Below, in pieces: positions 9,979 to 22,240 of a stretch of 64,000 nt of DNA. A model generated the notes under the pieces. That model saw nothing but the letters and a program-made list of their open reading frames with translations. It did not search any database and had not been told where the DNA came from. Location: the NCBI RefSeq assembly GCF_964019925.1, contig NZ_OZ026470.1, forward strand, positions 434,001-498,000, read 5' to 3'. The position numbers were made by a program, and so were the translations under genes. Source of the DNA: Spiroplasma endosymbiont of Cantharis nigra. GTDB taxonomy: Bacteria > Bacillota_I > Bacilli_A > Mycoplasmatales > Mycoplasmataceae. The stretch's first letter is position 1. Each line of letters begins with the position of its first letter.

Positions 9979-12900
9979 ATGAAAGGAATTAGGCTTTTAC
10001 TAAAGAATTCTTTTAAGTCCGCTAAAAAAAATAAGTCACAAATTATTGGTTTATCACTTTTAGTTATGCTAGTATCTTTAGTTATATCTGTATTAGGAGC
10101 AACTTCAACAAGAGTTTCAGGAGCTTATAATCAGTTAAGGTCACAATCAAATTTAAGAGATTATATTGTAGATATCAATATAAACGATAAAATATTAAAC
10201 CCAGATGAAAATGCTAAAGATATTAAACAATGGCAAACTCATGAGCAACTTGTTAAAGATGATATACTTTATCAACAATATATTATGAATCAAATAGCAC
10301 TTAAATATAATTTAGATGTATCATTTACTGAATCTAGGTTAATATCGGGTTTATATGGCAAAAAGGGTGATATTAGAGTTAAAGTTATCTCAAAAATAAA
10401 TTCTGATATAAATAATGGTGTTGATAAACTTGTAGTTTCTAAGGGTCGAAAATTCAATGAAGGTAAAAAAGAAGTTGTTATTGGTGAATCTTATGCTAAG
10501 AAAAATGGAATTAAAGTTGGCGATATTATTAGAATAAATCCAGATAAATATGGAATGGATTTATTAATTAAAAATACTACGGGTAATTCATTAGAGATAA
10601 AACAACTTAATAAAGATTTAGAAAATATGACGGATGCTCAAACATTTTTAAATAGTAATAATTATCAAAATCAATTATGATTTGAAGTTGTTGGTATTGG
10701 AACTTCAGTAGATTTTACAACGCCAATTATGGATCAAACAACAATAATTCCAAATATGAATAACGAAGTTTTAATATATATGGATCCATCATGAATGGGA
10801 TATAAAAGTTATTCATACACTTTTACAGAAATTGATTATAGTCAGTTAATGCAAAAAAATCAGGTACAAAAAAATATGGCACCATATATTGCTTCAAATG
10901 CAAAAGTAGTTGTAACTTCTGAAAATGATAGAGAGGCATATATTTCTATTAAATCATCAATTCAAAGAGATAATGATTTTTTAAATATTTTAGAAGAAGA
11001 ATATAAAACTTGAACCAATATAAAAATAAAGGATAAATATATATATGATTCCAATGATTCCCTATATAAATTTTCTTCAAGAATCACAACTTTTAATTCT
11101 ATTATGGCTGGATATAATGGAATAGCAACTGCTTTAATAATAATTATTGTCACTATTGCTGGATTTACAACAATTTTAACTACTAAAAAGCAAGTTGAAT
11201 TACAAAGTAGACAAATTGGTTGTTTAAAATCATTAGGTTATAAAAAACGTCAAATTGTTAATAATTTTATTGCAATTCCATTAATTGTTTCAATTCTTGG
11301 TGCTTTAATGGGTTATATTATTTCTATTTTTATTGAAAGTTTAATAATAAATATTTTTTCAAACTACTTTAATATAGCATTTTTAAAATTTCAATTTAAT
11401 ATATTTTCTTTTGCAACTAGTATTATAGCTTTATGAATTGGACTTACATTATTGTCATTTATAATTGGTTATTGAACTATTAGATTACCTGCATTAATTC
11501 TTTTAAATGGGGGAAATGATAAAATAATTAATAAATTTTCAATGAGTATGAAATCACTATTTTCAAAAAGAAAGTTTAATCCAAGATTAAGAGCGGCTTT
11601 ACTTACAACTTCTTTAGGAAAATTAATAGGAGTTAGTGCTACAATGCTTTTATCAGCAACTTTGCTTACAACAACTATTGTGGCACCAAAAGTTATGAGA
11701 GATAATATGACAGCTACTTTTAATGGAATGAATTATGAAAATATGGTTGAATATAGTCAACCCATTGCAAATAACCCCTGATCTTTTCAAAGGACATATA
11801 ATCCAAATTGAGATAGTGAAAAAGAGGGTTGAGGTCAATATAAAGATGAATTATTAATAAGAAATGGTGGAGTTGGAAGTGGAGTTGGAGGATTTAATAA
11901 ACCTAAAGGATTTACAAAAGGTTGAACAGCATATCCAACTGTGGATGGTTATGACCCTATTGCAAATAAAAATACCAAAATAATAAATTGACAAAAAGTT
12001 TATTCAGATCTTCTAGAAGGTAAAATAAGTCCTTATTACTATACATATGATATAGCTAAGGATAATAAATTCTTTTGAACTGAGTTATCATATTCAAATT
12101 GAAAAAATATGTCAACAAAATTACTTCAAAACTTAGATAAAGCAAATGTATCCGGTCCACTTGGAGATCTTGCTCTATCACAATTGCATGCTCAATGACC
12201 AGACTATACAAAGTTAATTGGTGATATAAAAAATTTAAGTGAGCCATCATCAGCAGAAGATTTGCAAAATTATTCAATATTAATGCTACAAATTTATAGT
12301 AAGTATATTAATGGATTAAAACTTACTTATAATGAAGGAATGATTGATAGAAATCAACCTAATGAATTCTTTATAAATTCAACAAAAGCAGAAAAAAAAT
12401 TAAATTTTGCTTTTAAAAGTAAGAAAATAAAAAAATATTGAAACTCAAATAAAGAGATAAAAAATATTATGAAAATTGATGAACAGTATACTGCTGACTT
12501 TACAATTAATTGAAATGATAAGTTTATAACTCCATTAGAAATTAATGAGAATGAGATTCGTTCAACAACAGATGAAGAACAACTAAAAGAATTAAATAAG
12601 GCCTTGACGCTATGATTTGGTTCTAGTATGGATGGAAGAATGGGATTAGCTATTTTACAAACTGGTTATACAAGGTCACCATATTTTGTTCAAGAATATA
12701 TTAAAACAGCAATTGAAAGTAATCAAAATTATAATATTACTTTTAATTTAGTTCCTTATGATAATAACAAAGATGAAATTGGAACTATGCTTAATACAAA
12801 TTTTTTATCTAAGAATGGTAAGTTAGAAAAAGCAAAAATTTTTGGTATTGAATCGGATACAAATCTCGTTTCATTAAAAAATAAGAGAGGTAAAGATTTA

Positions 12901-14352
12901 ACTAATACATTATTTAATAATGATAATAATTTAGTTCCTTTAAGTATTAATGAAAGCTTTTATAAGAAAACAAATAAAAAAATAGGAGATACTATCTCCT
13001 TAGAAGTATTGAAAGATTTACTTTCATTAGAGGGCAATGATAAAGAATTAACTTTAAAGAATGATATAAATTATGGACATAATTTATTAGAAAATAATAA
13101 ATTGGACTTTTCTAAGGAATTTAGAACACAATCAACGTATGGTTATTATACCAATGGAGGTATATATGCAAATAATTTATCAAATTTAGCTAGTGATGGT
13201 GGGGTTAATTCATCAACAATTGGGGATATAAAAATAGCTGCTCCTTATGCTGATAAAGCTACAAATCCAATTGAAGTTTATGAAAAATATAAAGATGGAA
13301 CTCTTAAAATAAATTCAAAATATTATGATACTCAATTTATAATTACAGGTGTTCAAAATGGATATGGTCAGCCACAAGGTTGAATTTCAAATGAAAATGC
13401 TAATAAAATAATGCAATATGATCAAGTTAAAAAATATAACTTTGAAAATTGATTTGCAAGAGAATATCCTAAAGGAAACCCTTTATATCAATTAGAAGAA
13501 TTTTCAAAGAAAAATGAAAAAAATATTGATGGAGCAATATTGGAGGAATTTATTCAGGAAGTGTATCAACATAATAAAACATATGAAGATTTTATAAATA
13601 ATGTACAAAGTAGTGAAATTGGTTCAAGTTGAAGAAATATGAATCAACTTTATGAAAATTTATATCCTATTTTTAACTATAAATATAGTTATGATAATAA
13701 TATTGTTGATTTAACTCAAGGATTTTCAGTATCTTCAAAAATTGGAGATTTTAGTTCAGTTGGGCTAAGCGGTAGCTTTGAAACCATTAATGTTCCTTGT
13801 TTAGGAGAAGATTTACCTTTTAATTATCAAAATGAGTGCACAATAGTTAATCCAGAAAAATTTAATCAAGGTTATGGAATAGGGACATTATCAACAATGT
13901 TACCAAAGGAGCAAACTAGACAAATATTAAGTCAAGTTACTGATCTTATAAACTTAGTTATGATATTCTTTATAATAATTGCTATAATTGTTTCTACAAC
14001 AATTATTCTTTTAACAACAAGTCTAATTATTTTTGAAAATAAACAATTTATTGCAACAATGAAAACCTTGGGATATTCAAATTCTTATGTTGTGAGACAA
14101 ATTTTAGGAATGTATATTGCACCAATTTTAATTATGTATGTTATTGGTTTTATAACAGGATGGTATATCTTTGTAATAATATCTGATTTCTTAGCTTTAA
14201 ATACAGCATGGGTTTTACCAGTCAATTTCTCACTGTGATTACCATTTAGTGTATTTGCTGTTATTGCAACAATTTATATAGTAACTTTTGCAATTGGATG
14301 AATAAATATACAAAAGATAAATCCATTAGAAGCTTTAAAAGATAAAAACTAA
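9979..14352 (+). CDS. Giant ABC-type permease with two FtsX/MacB-like modules
   Basis: A 1457-aa membrane protein, continuous when TGA is read as Trp. Module 1 has an N-terminal helix (about 22-42), an outer domain of about 330 residues, and a three-helix FtsX core (about 376-500) containing GCLKSLGYKKRQI, the typical cytoplasmic coupling loop. A second N-terminal-type helix (about 536-560) opens module 2, whose outer domain is over 700 residues long. The second FtsX core (about 1322-1442) has MKTLGYSNSYVVRQI and ends NPLEALKDKN, the usual family C-terminus. The fold is that of LolE/MacB-like mechanotransmitting permeases. No LolD/MacB-type ATPase partner is adjacent, since the ATPase 1.5 kb downstream carries its own permease. 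RBS AGGAGG at 9963. Confidence 0.87.
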
Positions 14353-14365
14353 ATATTTATTTTAA

Positions 14366-14404
14366 AAATACAAGACTTTTTACTAGAAAATCTTGTATTT
14401 TTTT
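14366..14404 (+). terminator. Rho-independent terminator after the giant permease
   Basis: Stem AAATACAAGA (14366-14375) / TCTTGTATTT (14391-14400) followed by further T. Confidence 0.88.
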
Positions 14405-14555
14405 AGTTTCTTTTAATAAATAATAATTAAATCCTTTTTATCTTTTAAAAGGAATAATAATTAATAGTTTTTACTTCAATTTTTATAGAAAATATTTTAA
14501 TTTATCTAAATCAATAGTTTATAATTATAAAAGATACCAATAAATAGGAGACAAA

Positions 14556-14903
14556 ATGGAAAATAGAATCAAAAATATTAAACAGGGTGTCTATAAAGTT
14601 GCATTATGCTCAGCTATTATTTTTTTAGTTTCTTTAGTACTAACATCAGTTTTTATAACTTTATTAGTAATTACTTTAATGCAAAAAGTATCTTGACTAT
14701 GACTAAGTCTAGCAATAGTAACTTCTTTGATTGCTGGATTTACATTAATTGCAACTATTTGTGGATTAACTTTTCTTAAATCAAATAAAAATTGAGTAGA
14801 AATAGAGAAGGTAACAAAAAAATCTTTTTTGGATTGAGGTTTATTCTACTTTGTCTATTCTAATAAAATAGATAAATTTTCTGAAAAAAAAGAAGAAAAT
14901 TAA
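14556..14903 (+). CDS. Small hypothetical membrane protein (two TM)
   Basis: A 115-aa protein: basic N-terminus, two hydrophobic segments (about 17-43 and 47-71), and a charged C-terminus ending KKEEN. It is interrupted by TGA Trp codons, which makes it easy to miss under the standard code. AGGAGA precedes the ATG by 5 bp. It stands alone between the giant permease and another small membrane protein; function unknown. Confidence 0.72.
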
Positions 14904-15121
14904 TAAAAACATTCTAGTAGTTATGCTTTTAATTAAGTATTTTTTTGAAAAATATAAGTTTATATAGGATTTAATTTATTGAAAGTTATATATTTTTTTT
15001 AAAATTTAATGACTTATTTTTCTTAATAAATAGTTAAAATAAATTATTAAATTTTAAAATTTTTTATAATAAAATACACCCATAAATGTGATATAGTTAA
15101 TTTTAAAAGAAGGCGAATGTA

Positions 15122-15769
15122 TTGAAAATTTTAAGAAGCTATTTAAGATTGAACTCATTTTTAATTTTATTATTAACTTTTTTTTGTTTTGCTTTTATTT
15201 ATTTGAATGATGAAATAATAAAATTAGTTTTAAGTATTTTTATAGTAATTTTAGCTTCATATATTTTCTTGAATTTTCAAGTTAGATTATGAGTTATTAA
15301 CAGAAGTAATTATAATGCTCTATTAAATGACCAAGTAAATTATGATAGCATTAAAGTCACTATAAAAGAGTTAACTTTAATTCTTATTAATGTCTATTTT
15401 TTAATAAACATTGTTTCAAATATTTGTGTTTCAAATATTGAACTTAATTTTAGAAATATACTTTTACCAATAATAATTTCTTTTTCTTTATTTTTATATA
15501 TTTTTATTAAAATAGAAATGTTTAAATTTTATATTATAAAAGAAAAGGTTTTTAGCATTAATATAAAAATCTTTAAGTTTATCATGAAAATTTTGGTAAG
15601 TATTATAAGTTTTGCAAGAAAAGTATTTTTAGCGATCAAAAAACTATATTTTAAGATAAAAAACTTGTTTATTTTGAAGTTAAAAATAAAAATAGGGTGA
15701 GAAAATTACCACAAACATTGAAATGAGAAATTAGCTATGATTAAAATTGCTTATGAGGACAGTTATTAG
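15122..15769 (+). CDS. Hypothetical membrane protein, TTG start
   Basis: A 215-aa protein starting at TTG 15122. The nearby ATG at 15118 is in another frame and stops at once. AGAAGGCG lies 5 to 8 bases ahead of the TTG. Four hydrophobic segments occupy roughly residues 8-60 and 85-135, followed by a very Lys-rich tail. It ends 56 bp before the fused ABC transporter gene and may be in the same transcript. No family recognised. Confidence 0.68.
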
Positions 15770-15825
15770 TCATTTTAATTTTTAAAATTAAGTTAAGTAA
15801 AAAATATAAAAAGAGGAGGACTTTT

Positions 15826-17610
15826 ATGTCTAATAATGCAATTATTGTAAAAGATTTAAATAAAAAATTTAAATCAGGTTATGGAATTTTCGATATTAAT
15901 TTTAGTGTAGAGTATGGTAAAGTTTTTGGTTATTTAGGGCCAAATGGTGCTGGAAAATCAACAACTATTAGAAGTTTAATGGGGTTTATCAGATCTGATT
16001 CAGGAACTTCAAATGTTTATTTAGAAAATCATGCTAATTTTAAAGATGATCAAACTTTAGTTCAAGATTTAGTTCAATATGATTCATGAACTGATGCTAA
16101 TAAAATTCAAAGAAATTTAGGATATGTTCCAGGAGAAATAGCTTTTCCAATTCAAATGACAGGAATTGATCTTTTAAAACAAGTTTTTAAATTAAGAAAT
16201 ATGACTAACTGAGATGACGTTAGAAAATATATTGATTATTGAGAATTTAATCCAAATATGAAAATAAAAAAAATGTCTAAAGGGATGAAACAAAAGGTTG
16301 CTTTAGTAATTGCTTGAATGCACAATCCAGATATTATTGTACTAGATGAGCCAACAAGTGGATTAGATCCTTTAATGCAAGAAAAATTTGTTAAACTAGT
16401 TCAAAAATCAAAAGAAGAAGGTAAAGCGATTATTTTATCTTCACACATCTTTTCAGAAATTGAAAGAACTTGTGATTATGTTTCAATTATTAAACGTGGA
16501 AAAATTATTTCAACTATTAATATTAAAGACATTCAATATAATGATGAAAAAACTTATGAAATTAAATTTAAAGATAAAGTAATTAAAAGTGATGTAGAAT
16601 CATCAAAATGAACTATTAAAAGTTTCAAGGATAATACTTTGTTTGCAGTTGTTGATAACAAAAATATCAATGACTTTATTATCAAAATGGGAAAAAATAA
16701 AATTGAGTTTATTAAAGAGCATCCATTAAATTTGGAACAATATTTTATGAAATATTATCAAAATGAAATTGAAACTGATGTAGCAGATTCATTAGATAAT
16801 ATAATATTGAAATCTTCAACAAAAGAAAGAGCGATTTCTTTTGAACTAATTAAAGATACTATGAGAAAGACTCTTGGATTATGATTATTTTCAACTCTAA
16901 TACCAGTTATTTTAATTATTGTAGCGTTTTCTATAATGATTAATGACAGTTCAATTAAGGAAATGATTGCTCAAGGAAATGGTACTTGAAATACCATATT
17001 AAAAGAGGCTACAGTAGGATTAGTTGTCAGTTCAACAGGAATTACATACTCATTAATGTTAGTTTATTTATTAACAAGTGGTAATTCCATTGTTGCTGGA
17101 GAAGTCGATAAAGGAACGATGGTTAATTTATTAACAACTAATCAATCAAGAAAAAGTGTAATTTTAACAAAAGGTGGGACTTTCATTTTCTCATTATTTA
17201 TAAGTATCTTTATTCAATTTTTAACAACTATTATAACAATTTCAGCTTTGGGAAAAGGTGGAGAAATTAATTTTGGATTATTTGCAATGTACTTTTTTGG
17301 TTTATTTTTAATGTTATATGTAATTAGTTCAATTGCATTTATTTCAAGTTGTTATTTCAACAAATCTGTAGCTTCATTGTCTGTGGCTGGAGGAATTAGT
17401 ATTATCTTTTATGTACTTTATTTTGCAAGTCAAATTCCTTCAGTAGAATTTCTAAAATACTTTTCATTGAATAGTTTATTTACAATTGATTTTACTAGCG
17501 TAAGTGAGGTTTCAAAGTATTTAGGTGAATATATTGCTTTAGCAGTTATTGGAACTGGATTATATGTTGCTTCATATTTAATTTTTACAAAAAAAGATTT
17601 ACCATTATAA
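15826..17610 (+). CDS. ABC transporter with ATPase and permease fused in one chain
   Basis: A 594-aa half-transporter in reversed order, ATPase first. The nucleotide-binding domain has Walker A GPNGAGKST (about 38-46), signature KMSKGMKQK, Walker B IIVLDEP (Asp about 174) and switch SSHIFSE. It is followed by a linker (about 255-345) and six hydrophobic segments (from about 353 to the C-terminus) resembling ABC2-type permeases of the multidrug/antibiotic class. These two parts are normally separate genes; here one uninterrupted frame joins them. A strong RBS (GAGGAGG) precedes the ATG, and a terminator follows. The substrate is unknown. The lipoprotein and permease genes upstream suggest cell-surface work. 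Confidence 0.88.
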
Positions 17611-17614
17611 AATT

Positions 17615-17646
17615 AAATCATTATTTTAAAAATAATGATTTTTTTA
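17615..17646 (+). terminator. Rho-independent terminator after the fused ABC transporter
   Basis: AAATCATTATTTT (17615-17627) pairs with AAAATAATGATTT (17629-17641), then a T run. Confidence 0.85.
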
Positions 17647-17729
17647 TAAAACAAATTCTAATAAAAAACTTGCTTTTTATAAAGTAATTGCTAGACTTAA
17701 TATAATAATAAGTAAGGAGATCAAATAAT

Positions 17730-18221
17730 ATGAAAACAATATACTTAGCAGGGGGATGCTTTTGAGGAGTTCAAGCTTATTTTGATTTAATTAAGGGTGT
17801 AACAAAAACAAAAGTAGGTTATTGTCAAGGAGAAATTCAAAATCCAACTTATGAACAAGTTTGTTCAGGAAAAACAAATCATGCAGAAGCAATTTTATTG
17901 GAATATGATAAAAATCAAGTAACTTTGGAAAAGATACTTGAAAAGTATTTTAAAATAATTAATCCATATTCTTTAAATAAGCAAGGAAATGATGTAGGGA
18001 CTCAATATAGAGTTGGAATTTATTGAGATAATGAAGAAGATTTTAAAATAATTCAGCAATTTTTAGAAAAAAAACAAAGCGAAAGTGAAAAAAAAATAGT
18101 TGTTGAGAATGAAAAAGTAAAAAACTTTTTTGATGCAGAAGCATATCATCAAAATTATCTAGAAAAAAATCCCTTTGGTTATTGTCATATTGATCTTTCA
18201 TTAGCTTATGAAGATGATTAA
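17730..18221 (+). CDS. msrA: Peptide methionine-(S)-S-oxide reductase
   Basis: A 163-aa cytosolic enzyme that reduces methionine S-sulfoxide in proteins, repairing oxidative damage. It begins MKTIYLAGGCFWG with the catalytic Cys10 in the MsrA hallmark GCFWG. Further family blocks are VGYCQG, NPTYEQVCSG, THAEAI-like NHAEAI, and the NDVGTQYR block followed by an intact FFDAEAYHQNYL motif. The length is normal for the short bacterial form without a fused MsrB. AAGGAG stands at a good distance before the ATG. A single-gene unit. Confidence 0.95.
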
Positions 18222-18357
18222 ACTGCTAAAAAATTCATTATAAAGTTCACTGTGTATAATTAAATTTTATGATAATATTTAATTAATAATTAAGGACCAC
18301 ATTTTTTTTATTTAATTCATATCACAAGAATGGAATAAAAAATTGGCTTTTTTAGTG

Positions 18358-18363
18358 TATAAT
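18358..18363 (+). promoter_or_regulatory. Candidate -10 element of the 267-aa hypothetical gene
   Basis: TATAAT lies 45 bp before the ATG at 18409. A clear -35 at the right distance is missing, so the call rests on the -10 and its position. Confidence 0.35.
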
Positions 18364-18408
18364 ATTATTATTAAAAGTAATAAGATTGAATAATTTGGAG
18401 GAATAATT

Positions 18409-19212
18409 ATGTACTACATATTAGTAAAAGATGGAATATTTTTTGTTGTTAGTCCTGATATGACAGAAGTTAATCGTTTTTATAATTATGATGAAGCTCA
18501 GGATTTTTGTAATAATTTAAATTTAATGAATAATCGTTCTAATAATATTTCTAATCCAAATTTTGGTATTAGAAATAACGGTACAACAGAATTTGGAACT
18601 TCTGAATTTGTACCATTTTCAGGAATGAATAAAATAAAACCTAATAACACTCCATTAGTAAATTATGGTGAAATAGTTTTTAATTATGGAGAAGATATGA
18701 CACAAGATCATAATAATTTAATGCATAACAATATTCATCAAAATCCAACTGATTTTATAGTAAATAAACCAAATAATTATAATTGCAATCATCATGGAAA
18801 TAATCAAAGTTTAGGATGTGAAAATTGTGCAAATCCTAGTAGTATAGATTATAATAATTCATTAAATATGAATATGGATTACGAAACAAAAAATATTGAA
18901 GAACCAAAAAGATTAAGTTTTGAAGAGCAGAAACTTAAAGAATTAGAGATAAGAGAAAAATTGGAGAGATTAAAGGCTCTAGAAAAACAACAAAAAAACA
19001 AAAAACAAAAAGTTATAATTCAACAGGTACAAGCTCCAGCTCCAGCACCAATTCCTGCTCCAGTGCAAGAAACTGCTGAACCAAAAAAAGTCTTAAAAGA
19101 AGAGAAGAAAAACAAAAAGAAAAAAATAAAGGAAAATAGAAATGTTTCTGATAGTGATGAGTTTTTAACAACTGATGATATAAGAAACTTTATAACAAAA
19201 TTGAAAAAGTAG
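18409..19212 (+). CDS. Hypothetical cytosolic protein with coiled coil and Pro-Ala hinge
   Basis: A 267-aa protein with no signal or TM. The N-terminal 45 residues look folded (MYYILVKDGIFFVVSPDM). They are followed by a long Asn/His-rich low-complexity region with a CNHH...CENC cluster that might bind metal, a charged helical stretch (about 165-205), an alternating Pro-Ala hinge (APAPAPIPAPVQ) and a Lys-rich tail. GGAGGA precedes the ATG. The layout suggests a scaffold or cytoskeletal/attachment-type protein as seen in Mollicutes, but I recognise no family. Confidence 0.75.
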   Translation: MYYILVKDGIFFVVSPDMTEVNRFYNYDEAQDFCNNLNLMNNRSNNISNPNFGIRNNGTTEFGTSEFVPFSGMNKIKPNNTPLVNYGEIVFNYGEDMTQDHNNLMHNNIHQNPTDFIVNKPNNYNCNHHGNNQSLGCENCANPSSIDYNNSLNMNMDYETKNIEEPKRLSFEEQKLKELEIREKLERLKALEKQQKNKKQKVIIQQVQAPAPAPIPAPVQETAEPKKVLKEEKKNKKKKIKENRNVSDSDEFLTTDDIRNFITKLKK

Positions 19213-19401
19213 TAAATATAATTTTATTAAACATCTAAATTAAAAATAACAGTCATGAGTTAATCTTGATATTGTTAGTATTTATTTATAGGTGTTTTTT
19301 TATTTTTTTATTTAAATATTAGATCTATAAATAAATATAAAATAGTGAATTATTTTATAAAATAGTCTATAATTTCTTTATATGTTGAAAAGAGTGAAAA
19401 A

Positions 19402-20277
19402 ATGTTTATTACTAAAAAAAATTTAAAGGACTGAAAAATCTGATATAAATTAGCAATTGCTTTATTAATAATTGGTTTTATTTTACAAGGATTAATTCGA
19501 GGAATTATTAATATTGGTGATTCAGTCTATAAAATAGATGGTCAAGAATTTAAAAAGTGAGCTGTTTATATAGGAGATAAAGATTCAAATGACCCAGCAA
19601 AATTTGTTGGTTATGATTATCAAGGATATATTATTAACTATTTTAGTTTTTTTACAATTCAATCAAATATACTTGTAGCAATTTGATTTATGATATCATT
19701 TTTTAATCATAATAAAGAAAGTGAAACTAAATTTTTATCAAGATCTATTTCTTTATGTGTTGTAACTTATATTACAATTACAGGTTTAATTTTTAATGGA
19801 ATGCTTCTTCCACAGGTATTATTGACTGGAAATGATTTAATTTTAACTCCATTTTGATGAGTTGAGCAGATGGTATTACACACAATTGTGCCAATAGCTA
19901 CAATTGTTTATTACTTATTATTAATGAAACAAGAATTAAATTTTAACTTCAAAGAATTTGTCAAAAAAGATTTCACAGTAATGTGTATTTATCCAATTAT
20001 CTATTTAATTTGTTCTTTAGTTAGAGGAGAATTAATTTATAGAAGTGTAGGTTCAGATGCTATATTAGCAAGTAAAAAGGGAGCATATCCATACTTTTTC
20101 TTAGAAATTCATAATAAACAAGTTTCTGGACTAAGTGGAATTGCTTGAATGTTTATAGCTATAATAGCTATTCTTACAATAATAATTGGTTTAGGTAGTC
20201 TTTATCTATTTGTTGCTTTAAAAATTAATAATTATAAAGGGGAAATTAATAATGAGGAATCAAAAAAACAGTCTTAA
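19402..20277 (+). CDS. Pr6Pr/FAR-17a-like multi-spanning membrane protein
   Basis: A 291-aa protein with about six TM segments. Conserved-looking blocks are FFTIQSNILVAIWFMI, HTIVPIATIVYYLL, and YPIIYLICSLVRGE followed by YPYFFLEIHN. Order and spacing match bacterial proteins annotated as Pr6Pr family, related to the FAR-17a/AIG1 hydrolase-like fold. Biochemical role unknown. The C-terminus overlaps the next gene by 26 bp in another frame, so the two are translationally linked. Confidence 0.65.
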
Positions 20278-21127
20278 TTTACTTAAAAAACATAATAAAA
20301 TAATTAGAAGTTTTTTTAAAACAAATTTAATGAGCTTATTTGCTTTTATTTTTGATCAAGTTATTTTTTCAATAACTTTGATTTTATTTATTACAAATTT
20401 ATTTATAAAAGAGCAAGTGGATGCTTTGTCATATTCAATTGTTGGGGGAAGTATTTACTTACTGTTAAAATTTACTTATATCAATTGATTTTCAAAATCT
20501 AAATTTTTTCAATTAATTTGCTTATTTGATTATAATCTGAAGTTAGAAAATCATAAATTCAAGGCTCAAAGAAGTATTGAATTTACACCAATTTGATTTT
20601 GAATTTATATAATCTTTTCTAATTTTATAACAGTAATATTTATAAATTATGAATTGAGCTCTATTTTGAGTGATAAAAAGCTTTTAACAGCTATATTAGA
20701 ATCAATGCTAAATGTAATGTTGCTTCCTTCATTTTTAAACTCATTTCAAAAATTAACTCAATCTAATAATAATGTTGATGCAAAATATAAAAATTTAATC
20801 AAAACCCAGTATTTTTCAAATGAATCTCTATTCAAAGATGCAAAATTTTCTGAAAACTATTTAAATGTGATTTTCAAAAAAAATGAGTTAACTTCTAAAA
20901 ATGGTTTATTCATTTTTAGTAATAAAAAAGATTTAAGCAATAATGAAATTTTGGAAATTAAGAAAATAAATGACAAAATTCTAGAAAATTACACAACAAT
21001 TTGAAGTAATTATTATGAATTACTTGAAGAAAGTTCAATGCTTGAGTTTTCAAGAAAAAAGGCAAAAAACTTATTTTGAATTGAAAGAGTCTATGATCAT
21101 ATATTCTTAGATTTCTTAGATATTTAA
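20252..21127 (+). CDS. Hypothetical membrane protein
   Basis: A 291-aa protein starting inside the end of the preceding gene with GGGG 11 to 14 bases ahead. A basic N-terminus is followed by hydrophobic segments at about 27-50, 58-78 and 112-132, then a mostly polar C-terminal half ending with the charged stretch RKKAKNLFWIERVYD. Six TGA Trp codons. No known family. Its overlap with the Pr6Pr-like gene suggests a shared function. Confidence 0.72.
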
Positions 21128-21260
21128 GAAATCTAAATATTTTCTTTTGATATTTTAAATAAAAACAGTTTTATTTTTTCATAAAATTAAAATAATTTAA
21201 AAATAAATGTTTGATTTATTAATTAAAAAGTCCTATAATATTTAAAAGGAGAGTAAGTTA

Positions 21261-22082
21261 ATGAAAATAAAGAGTATTTATAAAAAAATTGATTGAAATA
21301 ATATAATAGTATATTCAGCAATAATATCTCTTTTTGCAGTTTTTTTATTTATTCCTTCTGTTGATAATTTAAGATTTAATTATGTTAATTCAACAATTTT
21401 AATTATGCTTAAGTTATTCTTAGGAACAATTTCAATTGTTTCAATATTATGAAAATTTTTTAATGATTATGATGAATTTATGTCAACAATTGATTTTAAA
21501 AAGATGTCAGCTATATCATTTAAAAAAATCTTAATTAAAAAAAATTTCTTTGCTTTTTTAAAAATATTTATCTTAGTTTCACCGTTAATACTTTTTACAA
21601 TTATTCAAGGAATGAATTTAGAAACAAATATTAATAATATTAATAATTTACCAGTTAGTATATTTGATGAAATGGGACCATTATTTACTATTCCAAAAAG
21701 CGTATTGTATTCATCAATTGAAAAAATTATCAAAATTAATAAAGAAATATCATTTGTATTATCTCTAATTTTTATAGGATCAATTTTTTCACTATTTGCT
21801 CTAACATTTGTTTATATTGCTTATTGAATTTCAATGAATAAGATATTAAAAAGCATTAATAGTACTTTTACTAAAATTCTTAAAACTTTAAAACATGAAG
21901 AAATTGAAAATTCAAATGAAAATTTAGCAAAAATAATTATGGAATTAGAGCTAAAAGAAAAAGCAATTCAATATGAAAGAATTTTGAATTTATATAATTT
22001 ATTAGAGCATAAAGAATCTAAATTATTAAAAACAATTAAGAAGTCCATTAATGAGCCAGAATTCTTAACTTTAACTTTTTAA
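21261..22082 (+). CDS. Hypothetical membrane protein, possible frameshifted C-terminus
   Basis: A 273-aa protein. It has TM segments at about 16-35, 43-65, 100-120 and 170-192, then a coiled-coil-like C-terminal region (about 200-262). AAGGAGAG precedes the ATG. The frame stops directly after a T5 run (22076-22080). Adding one base there would extend it by about 25 sense codons, through YMKQKNMNEII, to a TAA near 22152. Either the gene is really this length or the tail has been lost by slippage. No family recognised. Confidence 0.72.
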
Positions 22083-22192
22083 AATATTTAGTTAAAACAA
22101 GTGAAGATATTCAATACTATATGAAGCAAAAAAATATGAATGAAATAATTTAAATAATAAATCACAATTAGTGTCGGAGTTTTTTGTGATTG

Positions 22193-22218
22193 AATAGCAT
22201 TTTTATGCTATTTTTTTT
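22193..22218 (+). terminator. Rho-independent terminator upstream of valS
   Basis: AATAGCAT (22193-22200), TTTT loop, ATGCTATT (22205-22212), T8. A second weaker stem (ATCACAA/TTGTGAT) lies just upstream. Confidence 0.85.
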
Positions 22219-22229
22219 ATTTGCTTTGA

Positions 22230-22235
22230 TATAAT
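22230..22235 (+). promoter_or_regulatory. -10 element of the valS leader
   Basis: TATAAT lies 11 bp before the first paired base of the T-box stem I, giving a start of transcription at about 22241. Confidence 0.5.
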
Positions 22236-22240
22236 AAAAA

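Noticed and set aside
18222-18408. Possible tRNA or small RNA in the AT-rich space after msrA
   Set aside because: No GC-rich acceptor or TpsiC arm; only a -10-like element was found.
22160-22190. ATCACAA/TTGTGAT stem after the 273-aa gene as an independent RNA
   Set aside because: Lies between gene end and a clear terminator; most simply part of the 3' region.
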